From NCBI GenBank assembly GCA_000431515.1, contig HF991337.1, positions 24,171 through 62,126 on the forward strand: DNA of 37,956 nt, in the 5' to 3' direction. The notes beneath the pieces were generated by a model. It was not told the DNA's origin, did no database searches, and saw only the letters and a program-made list of their open reading frames with translations. Shown in pieces: positions 24,967 through 32,199 of the stretch. The position numbers were made by a program, and so were the translations under genes. The stretch's first letter is position 1. The number at the start of each line of letters is the position of its first letter. Source of the DNA: Clostridium sp. CAG:632 (GTDB lineage Bacteria; Bacillota; Clostridia; Lachnospirales; Lachnospiraceae).

Positions 24967-26358
24967 TTATTTTCCCGGTTTCAGAAGCTTCCGGCTCCGG
25001 ACGGCAAACAGGGTCACTGTCGTGCAGACTGCCAGAACATCACTGACCGGTTCTGCAATAAAAAGTCCCCATACGCCCCAGCCTGTCAGGACCGGCAGCA
25101 ACAGTGCCAGCGGCGCCAGCAGGATCACCTTCCGAAGCAGTGCCAGGAACATGGAAATCAGCGATTCTCCCAGTGCCAGAAACGTCTGCTGGCAGGCACA
25201 CTGCGCCCCCATCAGGCTCATACCCAGCATAAACACCCGCAATGCCGGTGTTCCAAGTGTGATGACCGCCTGATCCGGCGTAAAGATCCCAATAAACATC
25301 TGCGGCAGCAGCTCGATCAGTACCACGATTCCCACAGAAAAGCTGATACAAATAATAAACAGCATCCGGAAGCATTTCTTTACCCGGTCCATATTTCCCG
25401 CACCGTAGTTATAGCTGACGATCGGCTGCGCTCCCTGTGCAAAACCCTGAATCGGCAGCCATACGATCTGCATAATGCTGAACAGGATCGACATCACCGC
25501 CACATAGGTATCATTGCCGTATTTCTGCATTCCGGTATTAAAAATAAGCTGGATCAGACTCTCGGTAGACTGCATGATAAACGGCGAGACTCCGAGTGCC
25601 AGCATAGAGCCGATGATCCTGCCCTCCGGCTTCATATACGCCGGTTTTATTTTCAGGATCGACTTCTTCCCGGTCAGGAACCGCAGTACCCAGATTGCAG
25701 AAACGGCCTGACTGATCACGGTTGCCAGTGCCGCACCCTGCACCCCCATCCGGAACCCGAAGATAAATACCGGATCCAAAATAATATTCAGAACGGCTCC
25801 GATACACACCGTTGCCATACTGGTTCTGGCAAAGCCCTGATTGGTGATAAACATATTTAATCCCAGTGAGATCTGCACAAATATCGTACCAAACAGATAG
25901 ATGCCAAGATAACTGCTGGCATACGGAAGCGTCACCTCACTGGCACCGAATGCCAGCAGGATCGGGTCCTTTGTAAACTGAAATACCACCGTCATGACTA
26001 CTGCAAGAAGAATCAGCACAAGCGTCGCATTCCCCAGATATTTCTCTGCTTTCTCATGCTCTCCTTTCCCCATTGCGATGGCTGCCCGTGATGCACCTCC
26101 CATACCGGACAGCGCCGATGCCGCAGATACCAGCATTACGATTGGGAACGTAACTCCCAGCCCCATTGGTAACGTAACTCCCAGCCCCGCCAGTGCCTCG
26201 GTACCCACCTCCGGAATCCGTCCGACATAGATCCGATCCACCATGTTGTATAGTAAATTAACCAGCTGTGCGATCACTGTTGGAATCGCCAGTTTAAGTA
26301 ACAGTCCCGTAATGGGAGCCTCTGCCAGCTCCCGGTTCTCTTCCTTTGCTGCTGCCAT
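24967..26358 (-). CDS. MATE family efflux transporter
   Basis: This is a 463-residue protein of 12 membrane helices in two related halves, with MATE features: PITGLLLKLAIPTVIAQLVNLLYNMVDRIYVG at the start (quoted in part: LAIPTVIAQLVNLLYNMVDR), FITNQGFARTSM, NIILDPVFIFGF, and WLPIQGFAQGAQPIVSYNYGA in the second half. It resembles MepA/DinF-like sodium- or proton-driven drug exporters. A 24-bp tandem duplication adds eight residues after helix 1 (positions 26141-26188). AAAGGAGG precedes the ATG and overlaps the stop (TAA) of the upstream nucleotidyltransferase gene, only 14 bp away, so it is translated from the same message as the HTH-nucleotidyltransferase pair. Confidence 0.93.
   Translation of the reverse strand: MAAAKEENRELAEAPITGLLLKLAIPTVIAQLVNLLYNMVDRIYVGRIPEVGTEALAGLGVTLPMGLGVTFPIVMLVSAASALSGMGGASRAAIAMGKGEHEKAEKYLGNATLVLILLAVVMTVVFQFTKDPILLAFGASEVTLPYASSYLGIYLFGTIFVQISLGLNMFITNQGFARTSMATVCIGAVLNIILDPVFIFGFRMGVQGAALATVISQAVSAIWVLRFLTGKKSILKIKPAYMKPEGRIIGSMLALGVSPFIMQSTESLIQLIFNTGMQKYGNDTYVAVMSILFSIMQIVWLPIQGFAQGAQPIVSYNYGAGNMDRVKKCFRMLFIICISFSVGIVVLIELLPQMFIGIFTPDQAVITLGTPALRVFMLGMSLMGAQCACQQTFLALGESLISMFLALLRKVILLAPLALLLPVLTGWGVWGLFIAEPVSDVLAVCTTVTLFAVRSRKLLKPGK
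26141..26188 (-). repeat. 24-bp in-frame tandem duplication in the MATE gene
   Basis: Two adjacent 24-base copies (26141-26164 and 26165-26188) differ at one base (G/T). They encode GLGVTLPM and GLGVTFPI in a row. Related MATE proteins usually have a single such stretch, so this looks like a slipped-strand insertion of eight residues at the first loop. Confidence 0.85.
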
Positions 26359-26372
26359 CTTATGGCCTCCTT

Positions 26373-27086
26373 TTATTGATTTCTTTTCGCCCTTGCTACA
26401 TTCAGAATATCTGCAAGATTGTCACCATTCAGTACATTCGGATAATTTTCCTGGAATCCAACCAAAACATCCCTGTTTTCCTGTTCAAGCTCTCTGCACC
26501 GCTTATAAAATGCATGCAGATCTTCTTTCTTATAAACCGCTTCAATAAAAACTCTGGAGTTCTCCGGTATCTTATCATAAGAATCATATAAATCAATTAT
26601 TGCCTTTTGAATGGTTGCAAAATCCAAAGCTTCATTCCGGTCCTCCTGTGCAATCAGCACACCTATAATATCCGATAAATCATTCTTATATTGTCGGCCT
26701 GCCATAAGTTTCATTGCTACAAGATATTCTGCTGATACCGTTCTGATCTGTAAAACATTTGCAAAGGTCTTATAATACTTTGAATATTCCGCCAATCTAG
26801 GTGTATATGACTTAGTGTTAACAAAGTCAGTATTTAACCATCCAACCGGAAGCCCCAGTCTATCACCTACTATATTAATCGCATCCTTCATCGCCCCTGA
26901 TGACTTGATAATTGCATCCATATCATAGGTCATTTCTCTGAAGTCATAATTTATAAGAATAGATGCACCACCAATCAAAATAATCTCTGCCGGTATCCTG
27001 ACACCGTTTCTTTTACAAAATTCTTTTGCCAGCTCCTTTAAATAGGAATCCAAATTTTCTTTTGTAAAAGGCTTATCAACAGACAT
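26373..27086 (-). CDS. DUF6036/AbiEii-like nucleotidyltransferase
   Basis: The 237-residue protein has the minimal nucleotidyltransferase signature LIGGASILINYDFREMTYDMDAII: Gly-Gly (39-40) with Ser42, then Arg50, Thr53 and the metal-binding Asp55 and Asp57. A downstream YLVAMKLMAGRQYKNDLSDI supplies the conserved Lys, Arg and Asp that follow in DUF6036 and AbiEii proteins. In those systems such enzymes act as toxins or as defence effectors that modify tRNA or other targets with a regulator as partner. ATG 27086 overlaps the end of the HTH gene by 11 bases and has GAGGTG; an upstream reading to 27137 is rejected. Substrate and target are unknown. A housekeeping role is possible. Confidence 0.8.
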   Translation of the reverse strand: MSVDKPFTKENLDSYLKELAKEFCKRNGVRIPAEIILIGGASILINYDFREMTYDMDAIIKSSGAMKDAINIVGDRLGLPVGWLNTDFVNTKSYTPRLAEYSKYYKTFANVLQIRTVSAEYLVAMKLMAGRQYKNDLSDIIGVLIAQEDRNEALDFATIQKAIIDLYDSYDKIPENSRVFIEAVYKKEDLHAFYKRCRELEQENRDVLVGFQENYPNVLNGDNLADILNVARAKRNQ

Positions 27087-27657
27087 TTCGCACCTCACTC
27101 TCCACAATATTAAAACGCATGAATTCAGGGATGGCATCTGCGAGTGCCTTTTCTTTTATACTTTCATCGCCGGTTGCTGCATACGATACAACAATCCCTG
27201 CCGGAAAGCATGGTTTCTCAAGCTTCTGAGACCGAATATCGTTATAATTTGTACAAAGAGGCAACTTGTTCAGTCTGGACAAATAGTCAACCATTGCCAG
27301 CAGATACAATGCTTCTCTGTACCATCTCCGTTCATAAAGTTTACGTATTTCATCCGCCTCCAATGTTTCGATAATAAAATCGATATCGCCCATATCCTTT
27401 ACATGATGACAGGTATTACTTTTAAAAGTCTCAAAGGAGCATCTGCAATCTGTTTTTTCTACACAATTATTCTCTAACATTAAATCAACCGTCACGCCAA
27501 GAACCTTTGCAATCTTATACAAGGTTCCGGCCTCGCACTTATCAAGGGCAGCTTTTCCATTACAAATATCAGTAATTGTCGTCATCGCAACTCCGCTCTC
27601 CTTGCTTAAACGATATCTCGACATATTTTCTTTTTCAAGTAAATCATTAACTATCAT
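27076..27657 (-). CDS. XRE-type HTH regulator with cysteine cluster and conserved C-terminal domain
   Basis: Residues ~1-62 are an XRE-type helix-turn-helix (MSRYRLSKESGVAMTTITDI, NGKAALDKCEAGTLYKIAKVLG). Then comes a Cys/His cluster (Cys65, Cys71, Cys73, Cys83, His84, His85), and a C-terminal domain (about 90-193) with YERRWYREALYLLAMVDYLS, DIRSQKLEKPCFPAGIVV and IPEFMRFNIVESEVRNV. I have seen this domain pattern next to nucleotidyltransferases in Lachnospiraceae but know no function. ATG 27657 has AAGGAGG seven bases upstream. It is the first gene of the three-gene operon with the nucleotidyltransferase and the MATE exporter. It should bind its own promoter palindrome and neutralise or sense the enzyme; both are inferences. 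Confidence 0.78.
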   Translation of the reverse strand: MIVNDLLEKENMSRYRLSKESGVAMTTITDICNGKAALDKCEAGTLYKIAKVLGVTVDLMLENNCVEKTDCRCSFETFKSNTCHHVKDMGDIDFIIETLEADEIRKLYERRWYREALYLLAMVDYLSRLNKLPLCTNYNDIRSQKLEKPCFPAGIVVSYAATGDESIKEKALADAIPEFMRFNIVESEVRNVC

Positions 27658-27676
27658 CGCAATCCCTCCTTTTTAC

Positions 27677-27705
27677 ATTATATCGGTCTACCGTACTAAT
27701 GTCAA
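27677..27705 (-). promoter_or_regulatory. Consensus promoter with palindromic operator, HTH/nucleotidyltransferase/MATE operon
   Basis: On the minus strand TTGACA (27705-27700) and TATAAT (27682-27677) are both perfect and 17 bases apart. In the spacer, CGGTCTACCG (27684-27693) has 4-base inverted arms around two bases, a suitable site for self-repression by the HTH protein. Confidence 0.8.
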
Positions 27706-27739
27706 TCATATGTTTTTCAAACTACCATTGCACATCTTC

Positions 27740-27768
27740 TTGCTTTTATCCGATTATTTTTATAAAAT
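27740..27768 (+). promoter_or_regulatory. Candidate promoter for the small membrane protein gene
   Basis: TTGCTT (27740-27745) and TAAAAT (27763-27768) are 17 bases apart, in an AT-rich divergent gap, about 47 bases before the start codon. Confidence 0.5.
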
Positions 27769-27814
27769 TGTATTATGTATCGTATTCACGAAACCGATCA
27801 GAAAGGGTGGTCTA

Positions 27815-28210
27815 ATGGAAACCCAATCAAATAATCCGTTTTCCTATCATTCAGAAGAGTCAGATGCAGAGCATACTGCGTCTTCCTACTCGGAGATTCC
27901 CGTTCCGGAATCCGCATCCACGGAGGATCCTTCTTTAGAAAAGAAGCAGAAGTCTGCGGCTGCCACAACCATTGCCAATGCCGGGCGGACAGCCAAAAAT
28001 ATTATTTTCTGTGCCATTTATGTTTTCATCGGTGCCCTGTTTCTGATCGCGGGCGGTGCCCTGACCATTTATACGATCGGGCATCCCGGAGAATATGCCG
28101 GCCTCAAAATCTTTTTCGGTGTTTTAGGTGTCAGTCTGTTTTTCGTTTTCTGCGGTGTGATCATTATTTTGTACGGAATCACGCTTGTCTGGAAAAAGCC
28201 TAAGTCCTGA
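27815..28210 (+). CDS. Small membrane protein of unknown function
   Basis: This 131-residue protein has an acidic, Ser/Glu-rich N-terminal half (residues 1-60, no domain seen) and two membrane helices (about 66-90, IIFCAIYVFIGALFLIAGGA, and 103-125, VSLFFVFCGVIIILYGI) that end in a basic tail. I do not recognise a family. The start is ATG 27815 after AAGGGTGG; the upstream continuation of the frame to 27602 overlaps the divergent HTH gene and is not coding. It stands alone between the HTH operon and the pyrophosphatase gene, which has its own promoter. Confidence 0.75.
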   Translation: METQSNNPFSYHSEESDAEHTASSYSEIPVPESASTEDPSLEKKQKSAAATTIANAGRTAKNIIFCAIYVFIGALFLIAGGALTIYTIGHPGEYAGLKIFFGVLGVSLFFVFCGVIIILYGITLVWKKPKS

Positions 28211-28247
28211 TCTCCGCCGGCTGGTCTGTCATTTTACTCTTTTTTAA

Positions 28248-28276
28248 TTGGAAATCATTCTAAAATCATGTATACT
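28248..28276 (+). promoter_or_regulatory. Promoter of the CBS/DRTGG pyrophosphatase gene
   Basis: TTGGAA (28248-28253) and TATACT (28271-28276) are 17 bases apart and lie about 50 bases upstream of the ATG. Confidence 0.65.
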
Positions 28277-28326
28277 GAACCTAACTATCGCAATATCTGC
28301 CCGGTGATCCGGGAGAGAGGAGAAGT

Positions 28327-29979
28327 ATGGAACAGAGAAAGATTTATGTAATCGGACATAGAAATCCGGATACGGATTCCATTTGTTCTGCGATTGCATA
28401 TGCCTATTTAAAGAATATCGAACATCCCGGCCATTATGTACCACGCCGTGCCGGTAATATTAATAATGAAACTGCATTTGTCCTGGATTATTTCCATGTG
28501 GATGCACCGGAATATCTGGAGAATGTAGATGTCCAGATGCGGGATATTGATTTCCGCGAGACGAAGGGCGTACCGGATACGATTTCCATCCGGAATGCCT
28601 GGCTGCTCATGCGGGAGCTGGATGTTGTCACACTGCCGATCACACAGGGCACTAATAAGCTGGAGGGACTGATCACGATCAATGATATCGCCCGTTCTTA
28701 TATGGAAGTGCTGGATAATCATATCCTGGGACTTGCCCGGACACCACTCAGCAACCTGATCGAGGTACTGGAGGGTACCCTGATCTGCGGTAACCCTCAT
28801 GCCCGGATCATTAATGGAAAAGTTATGATCGGAGCCGCGAATCTGGATATCATAGAAGCCAGCGTGGAAGAAGATGATATCGTCATCGTTGCAGACCGGG
28901 AAGACATCCAGAGCGAAGCCATTGAGCATGGAGCTTCCTGCCTGATCATCTGTCTGAATGCCAAGGTCTCTCCGGAGATCATCCGCATGGCAGAGGAGCG
29001 TCAGTGCTCCATCATTACAACCTATCTGGATACCTATTCTGCTGCCCGCATGATCAACCAGTGTATTCCGATCAAATATTTCATGCGTCATTCCAATCTG
29101 GTGACCTTCCAGCTGGATGACTCGCTGGACAGTGCCAAGGAGATCATGTCCAAGCTCCGTCATCGTGATTTCCCGATCACCGATGATGTGGGAAACTATT
29201 ACGGTATGGTTTCCAGACGGAACTTACTGGCTATGCGCCGGAAACAGGTGATCCTGGTTGACCACAACGAACGATCCCAGGCAGTTAACGGCATCGAAAA
29301 TGCAGAGATCATGGAGATCATCGACCACCACAGGATTGGTTCCTTAGAAACCATTAATCCGGTTTATTTCCGCAATCAGCCGGTCGGTTGTACCGGAACG
29401 ATCATATATCAGATGTATCAGGAACAGGGCGTTACTCCGCCGAAACAGATTGCCGGTCTGCTCTGCTCCGCCATCCTGTCGGATACTCTGATGTTCCGTT
29501 CTCCTACCTGTACATCCATGGACGAGTCGGCAGCCAGAGCCCTGTCAAAGCTCGCTGATATTGACATCGAGTCTTATGCCATGGAGATGTTTGCTGCCGG
29601 CAGTGATCTGGTGGGTAAAACACCGGAGGAGATCTTCTATCAGGATTTCAAGACCTTTCAGGTGGGCGATACTGCTTTCGGAGTTGCGCAGATCAGCTCC
29701 ATGAACCAGAAGGAGCTTAAGCATTTACAGAAAACGATCCATCAGTTCCTGAAGGATTCTTATCTGTCTACGAAGTGCGACATGATATTCTTTGTCATGA
29801 CTAATATCTTAGAAGAATCTTCCGATATGTTGTTCTACGGAGAACAATCCGAGCAGCTGGTCCGGGAAGCATTCCGGACCGAGCCTGAGGGCAATCTCTG
29901 TCACCTACCGGGTGTCGTATCCAGAAAGAAACAGATTGTCCCTGTACTTGTCAGTACCTTACAACAGTGGGATAATTAA
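28327..29979 (+). CDS. ppaC: Manganese-dependent inorganic pyrophosphatase with CBS and DRTGG regulatory domains
   Basis: The 550-residue protein is a DHH family II pyrophosphatase that splits pyrophosphate into phosphate in the cytoplasm. The metal motifs are GHRNPDTDS (His11, Asp15, Asp17) and IIDHHR (Asp333 and following). The C-terminal DHHA2 domain has the substrate-binding SRKKQ near the end. Between the first motif and the DHH motif lies a regulatory insert: CBS (~70-130), DRTGG (~135-240; GKVMIGAANLDIIEASVEEDDIVIVADRED), CBS (~245-305). In known Clostridial enzymes of this layout adenine nucleotides, including diadenosine polyphosphates, control activity through the insert. GAGGAG precedes the ATG. 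It is monocistronic, ending at the hairpin at 29983. Confidence 0.95.
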   Translation: MEQRKIYVIGHRNPDTDSICSAIAYAYLKNIEHPGHYVPRRAGNINNETAFVLDYFHVDAPEYLENVDVQMRDIDFRETKGVPDTISIRNAWLLMRELDVVTLPITQGTNKLEGLITINDIARSYMEVLDNHILGLARTPLSNLIEVLEGTLICGNPHARIINGKVMIGAANLDIIEASVEEDDIVIVADREDIQSEAIEHGASCLIICLNAKVSPEIIRMAEERQCSIITTYLDTYSAARMINQCIPIKYFMRHSNLVTFQLDDSLDSAKEIMSKLRHRDFPITDDVGNYYGMVSRRNLLAMRRKQVILVDHNERSQAVNGIENAEIMEIIDHHRIGSLETINPVYFRNQPVGCTGTIIYQMYQEQGVTPPKQIAGLLCSAILSDTLMFRSPTCTSMDESAARALSKLADIDIESYAMEMFAAGSDLVGKTPEEIFYQDFKTFQVGDTAFGVAQISSMNQKELKHLQKTIHQFLKDSYLSTKCDMIFFVMTNILEESSDMLFYGEQSEQLVREAFRTEPEGNLCHLPGVVSRKKQIVPVLVSTLQQWDN

Positions 29980-29982
29980 CAA

Positions 29983-30016
29983 AAGCCCCGGAAAGCTTTT
30001 ACGCTCTCCGGGGCTT
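29983..30016. terminator. Bidirectional terminator between pyrophosphatase and the small basic protein
   Basis: AAGCCCCGGA (29983-29992) and TCCGGGGCTT (30007-30016) make a strong 10-bp stem, with an inner AGC/GCT pairing. Tails on both strands are T-rich (CTGTTTATCTG on plus, TTGTTAATTAT on minus), as expected for two converging genes. Confidence 0.88.
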
Positions 30017-30046
30017 CTGTTTATCTGTTGACTGTCTATCCATCCG

Positions 30047-30166
30047 CTAGTTGTATACATGCTTCTTTGACTTCGGCTGCATCTCTTCCTCTGAATGATT
30101 TGCAACGCACATCTTCTCATGTACCTTCTTTTTCTTCAATGGATGTTTTGGATTCTTATCTGACAT
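30047..30166 (-). CDS. Small Lys/His-rich basic protein downstream of hsp20
   Basis: A 39-residue frame too short for most gene callers: MSDKNPKHPLKKKKVHEKM, then CVANHSEEEMQPKSKKHVYN. AAGGAAG lies about ten bases before the ATG at 30166; an in-frame ATG at 30172 would add two residues. It begins 63 bp after the hsp20 stop in the same direction and ends just before the terminator at 29983, so it is probably on the hsp20 message. It has no membrane segment. A role in nucleic acid binding or stress is only a guess from its charge. The clear ribosome site and terminator favour a real gene. Confidence 0.6.
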   Translation of the reverse strand: MSDKNPKHPLKKKKVHEKMCVANHSEEEMQPKSKKHVYN

Positions 30167-30229
30167 TGTCATTACTTCCTTTCTGAGATCTCTTTTATGT
30201 CATTTCAATCCTAATTGTCAAACCGGCAA

Positions 30230-30691
30230 TTATTCAATTGCAATGTAGCTCTTTTCTTCGACTGCAGGCTTCTCTTCCTTCTTCGGGATAGTCAACTGCA
30301 GGATACCGTTTTCATATTTGGCCTTGATCTCATCCTGTGAAATATCCTCGCCAACATAGAAGCTACGGCTCATACTGCCGGCATACCGTTCCTGACGGAT
30401 ATACTTACCGGTCTTCTTATCTTTCTCATCCTTATCCAGACCCTTGGTAGCTGAAATTGTCAGGTAACCATCTTTCAACTGAGCACTGACTTCATCCTTC
30501 TTAAAGCCCGGCAGGTCAATATCTACTTCAAAATGATCATCCAACTCTTTCACATCGGTCTTCATCATGTTCTTTGCATGCTTACCATACAATGGATTCT
30601 TCGATGGGAAGAACTCTTTTTCAAAATCCTTTTCGAATGGAAAATCCATCCAGTCATCAAATAAGCTTTCTCCAAAAATACTAGGTAACAT
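30230..30691 (-). CDS. hsp20: Hsp20/alpha-crystallin small heat shock protein
   Basis: The 153-residue ATP-independent holdase chaperone has an aromatic N-terminal region (DDWMDFPFEKDFEKEFF), an alpha-crystallin domain (about 45-140: FEVDIDLPGFKKDEVSAQLKDG, RSFYVGEDI, KAKYENGILQLTIPKKEE) and a short C-terminal tail. The IxI-type contact motif at the very end is replaced by KSYIAIE, which keeps IAI. AAAGGAG lies eight bases before ATG 30691. A promoter with an overlapping CIRCE operator sits 150 bases upstream, so the HrcA repressor should control it; this is unusual, as in many Firmicutes hsp20 is not an HrcA target. Confidence 0.96.
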   Translation of the reverse strand: MLPSIFGESLFDDWMDFPFEKDFEKEFFPSKNPLYGKHAKNMMKTDVKELDDHFEVDIDLPGFKKDEVSAQLKDGYLTISATKGLDKDEKDKKTGKYIRQERYAGSMSRSFYVGEDISQDEIKAKYENGILQLTIPKKEEKPAVEEKSYIAIE

Positions 30692-30711
30692 AAGTCATTA
30701 CTCCTTTCAAC

Positions 30712-30730
30712 TGTGAACCTCTGGTTCACA
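30712..30730 (-). other. Perfect hairpin next to the hsp20 ribosome site
   Basis: TGTGAACC (30712-30719) and GGTTCACA (30723-30730) make an 8-bp stem with a 3-base loop, four bases upstream of the AAAGGAG ribosome site on the minus strand. It may be an mRNA stabiliser, part of a temperature-responsive fold, or a DNA operator for a second regulator. Confidence 0.6.
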
Positions 30731-30847
30731 AACCATATAACTTATTAGCACGATCAGAGAAATCTGAGGTGTTGAGTTTCAATATCAACATTGGAATATC
30801 GGGATCATGTTCTATTCTTTTTATCCCCTTTCCTTTGTTCTAGTTGT

Positions 30848-30876
30848 AATATAACACCTATTATTAGCAATGTCAA
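30848..30876 (-). promoter_or_regulatory. Promoter of hsp20
   Basis: On the minus strand TTGACA (30876-30871) and TATATT (30853-30848) are 17 bases apart. The -35 lies inside the CIRCE element. The transcript would have a leader of about 150 bases. Confidence 0.8.
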
Positions 30877-30890
30877 GCGTTGAGTGCTAA
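30864..30890. promoter_or_regulatory. CIRCE operator (HrcA binding site)
   Basis: The layout is TTAGCAATG, nine bases, GAGTGCTAA. The consensus is TTAGCACTC-N9-GAGTGCTAA: the right half is perfect, and the left half matches at seven of nine. It covers the hsp20 -35 box, where HrcA binding would block RNA polymerase until heat stress. Confidence 0.88.
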
Positions 30891-30917
30891 TTTTTTGTGA
30901 AAATTTTGTGAACTCTC

Positions 30918-31523
30918 CTAACGCTTTCTGCTATACCGGAAATCACACTTGTCGGCGCCCTCTGCAAGTGTACCCGTCCGTTTCAGCTCCATGCCCATAA
31001 TATCTGCCAGCAGGTAATCAAATCTGCATATATACTTGGCCAGCTCCGGACATCCCTCATCCCGGCAGAGCTTCACTACTCCGCACTCATGATAGTCGTA
31101 TCCGAGATCATAGTCTCCGTTTCCCGGAAGCACATCCACAACCCAGTCATTTTCAAACAGCCGTTTCCGGCTCTCCTCCGCCCATTTCAGCCGTCCCGGC
31201 AGCCGTTTCTCATCCAGGTAAGAATCACCGTCTCCCAGTGATTTCTTCATAATCGCGGAATGTGCGATCGCATTGTAGAACACCTCATAGTTCTCCTCCT
31301 CGGAGAGCCCGCTCCTGCGATTCAGTGCAATAAAATAAATTCCCATCGCATATGCTCCGGTCATATTTTTCGCCCCGATGCCTTTCGCCCGCTGCCGTAT
31401 CGTCTTATACTCTTTCCGGATCTTCCGGATGGTCTCTCCGGTTACACCCTTTTCTTTTAAATATGGTTTGCAGGCACTACGATAAATATAGCCTGTCATC
31501 CATTCCTGAATTGATGCTTTCAT
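30918..31523 (-). CDS. L-2-amino-thiazoline-4-carboxylate hydrolase-like protein
   Basis: The 201-residue protein ends with the pattern ADIMGMELKRTGTLAEGADKCDFRY and has the preceding DYHECGVVKLCRDEGCPELAKYICRFD, both typical of the ATC hydrolase family (the enzyme that opens L-2-amino-thiazoline-4-carboxylate in the conversion of thiazoline to cysteine). Cys and His residues that the family keeps (CDFR, YHECG) are present. Most family members outside pseudomonads are untested, so the substrate is open. ATG 31523 follows the TetR stop by two bases and has GGAG six bases upstream; the reading to 31544 overlaps tetR. Co-transcription with the TetR gene suggests that the substrate, or a related compound, is the inducer. 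Confidence 0.78.
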   Translation of the reverse strand: MKASIQEWMTGYIYRSACKPYLKEKGVTGETIRKIRKEYKTIRQRAKGIGAKNMTGAYAMGIYFIALNRRSGLSEEENYEVFYNAIAHSAIMKKSLGDGDSYLDEKRLPGRLKWAEESRKRLFENDWVVDVLPGNGDYDLGYDYHECGVVKLCRDEGCPELAKYICRFDYLLADIMGMELKRTGTLAEGADKCDFRYSRKR

Positions 31524-31525
31524 TT

Positions 31526-32188
31526 CTATCTCCTTACCTTCCATTGTTCCTTGTTAACAAATCCAAGCCCGGCCTCCAGTCCATACATCAGAACATCCAT
31601 AGCCTCCTGAAACGCCTGCTCCATTTCCGGTGTGATCCCTTCCTTGCAGGAATCATCCGCGATCATTTCACAGATCATTGTAAATTCCGCCATTGACAGC
31701 ATATAAATCGTCTCCGGTCGAAGCTGTCTGGCTACCAGTCCCCGCTTATATAACTCGTCATAATACCGGACCGCAAATCCTGCACTCCGGTCAATATAAA
31801 CCTTTCGGAACCGCTCCATATAGCCACCCGAATCATAGTTTAAAAGCATATGAAATAACCGCATATCTCCCTCCAGCATATGGAAGGTACGCACCGATAC
31901 CCGGGACTGCCATACCTGCAGGAGCTGTTCATCACTCAGTGCCGCAAAATCCACATTTATCATGGACTCTGTAAGACTCATCAGCTTATTTCCGCAGTCG
32001 GCAAAAATCTCACCGAACATTTCCTCTTTATTTGAAAAATGCTTGTAAATGGCACCCGGTGTAATCCCGGCTTTGGCTGCGATCTTACGCATGGATGCCT
32101 CCTGATATCCGCATTCCAGAAAGATTTCCTCCGCACTTTTCAATATAAGCTTTCTGGTTTCTACTGTACTCTCGCGAATCGTACTCAC
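31526..32188 (-). CDS. TetR/AcrR family transcriptional regulator
   Basis: The N-terminal HTH is clear: TRKLILKSAEEIFLECGYQEASMRKIAAKAGITPGAIYKHFSNKEEMF (quoted in part: KIAAKAGITPGAIYKHFSNK). The remaining ~155 residues are a helical ligand domain with no recognisable specificity. The first codon is GTG (32188) with AGGA a few bases upstream; the next ATG lies within the HTH, so it cannot be the start. It is the first gene of a pair with the ATC-hydrolase-like gene. A palindrome covers its own promoter (32224-32238), consistent with self-repression. Confidence 0.93.
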   Translation of the reverse strand: MSTIRESTVETRKLILKSAEEIFLECGYQEASMRKIAAKAGITPGAIYKHFSNKEEMFGEIFADCGNKLMSLTESMINVDFAALSDEQLLQVWQSRVSVRTFHMLEGDMRLFHMLLNYDSGGYMERFRKVYIDRSAGFAVRYYDELYKRGLVARQLRPETIYMLSMAEFTMICEMIADDSCKEGITPEMEQAFQEAMDVLMYGLEAGLGFVNKEQWKVRR

Positions 32189-32199
32189 CCCAATCCTGT

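Noticed and set aside
24955..25860. Long plus-strand open frame (301 codons) opposite the MATE gene
   Set aside because: It is the mirror of a clear MATE transporter, is rich in His/Gln/Arg and has no ribosome site or domain.
27602..27814. Upstream extension of the small membrane protein gene
   Set aside because: It overlaps the divergent HTH gene and its promoter; the ribosome site is just before ATG 27815.
28408..29163. Minus-strand open frame opposite the pyrophosphatase gene
   Set aside because: It is a shadow of a well supported gene, with no ribosome site or family pattern.
30745..30751. Second CIRCE-like half (TTAGCAC) in the hsp20 leader
   Set aside because: No matching GAGTGCTAA half is found at the required nine-base spacing.
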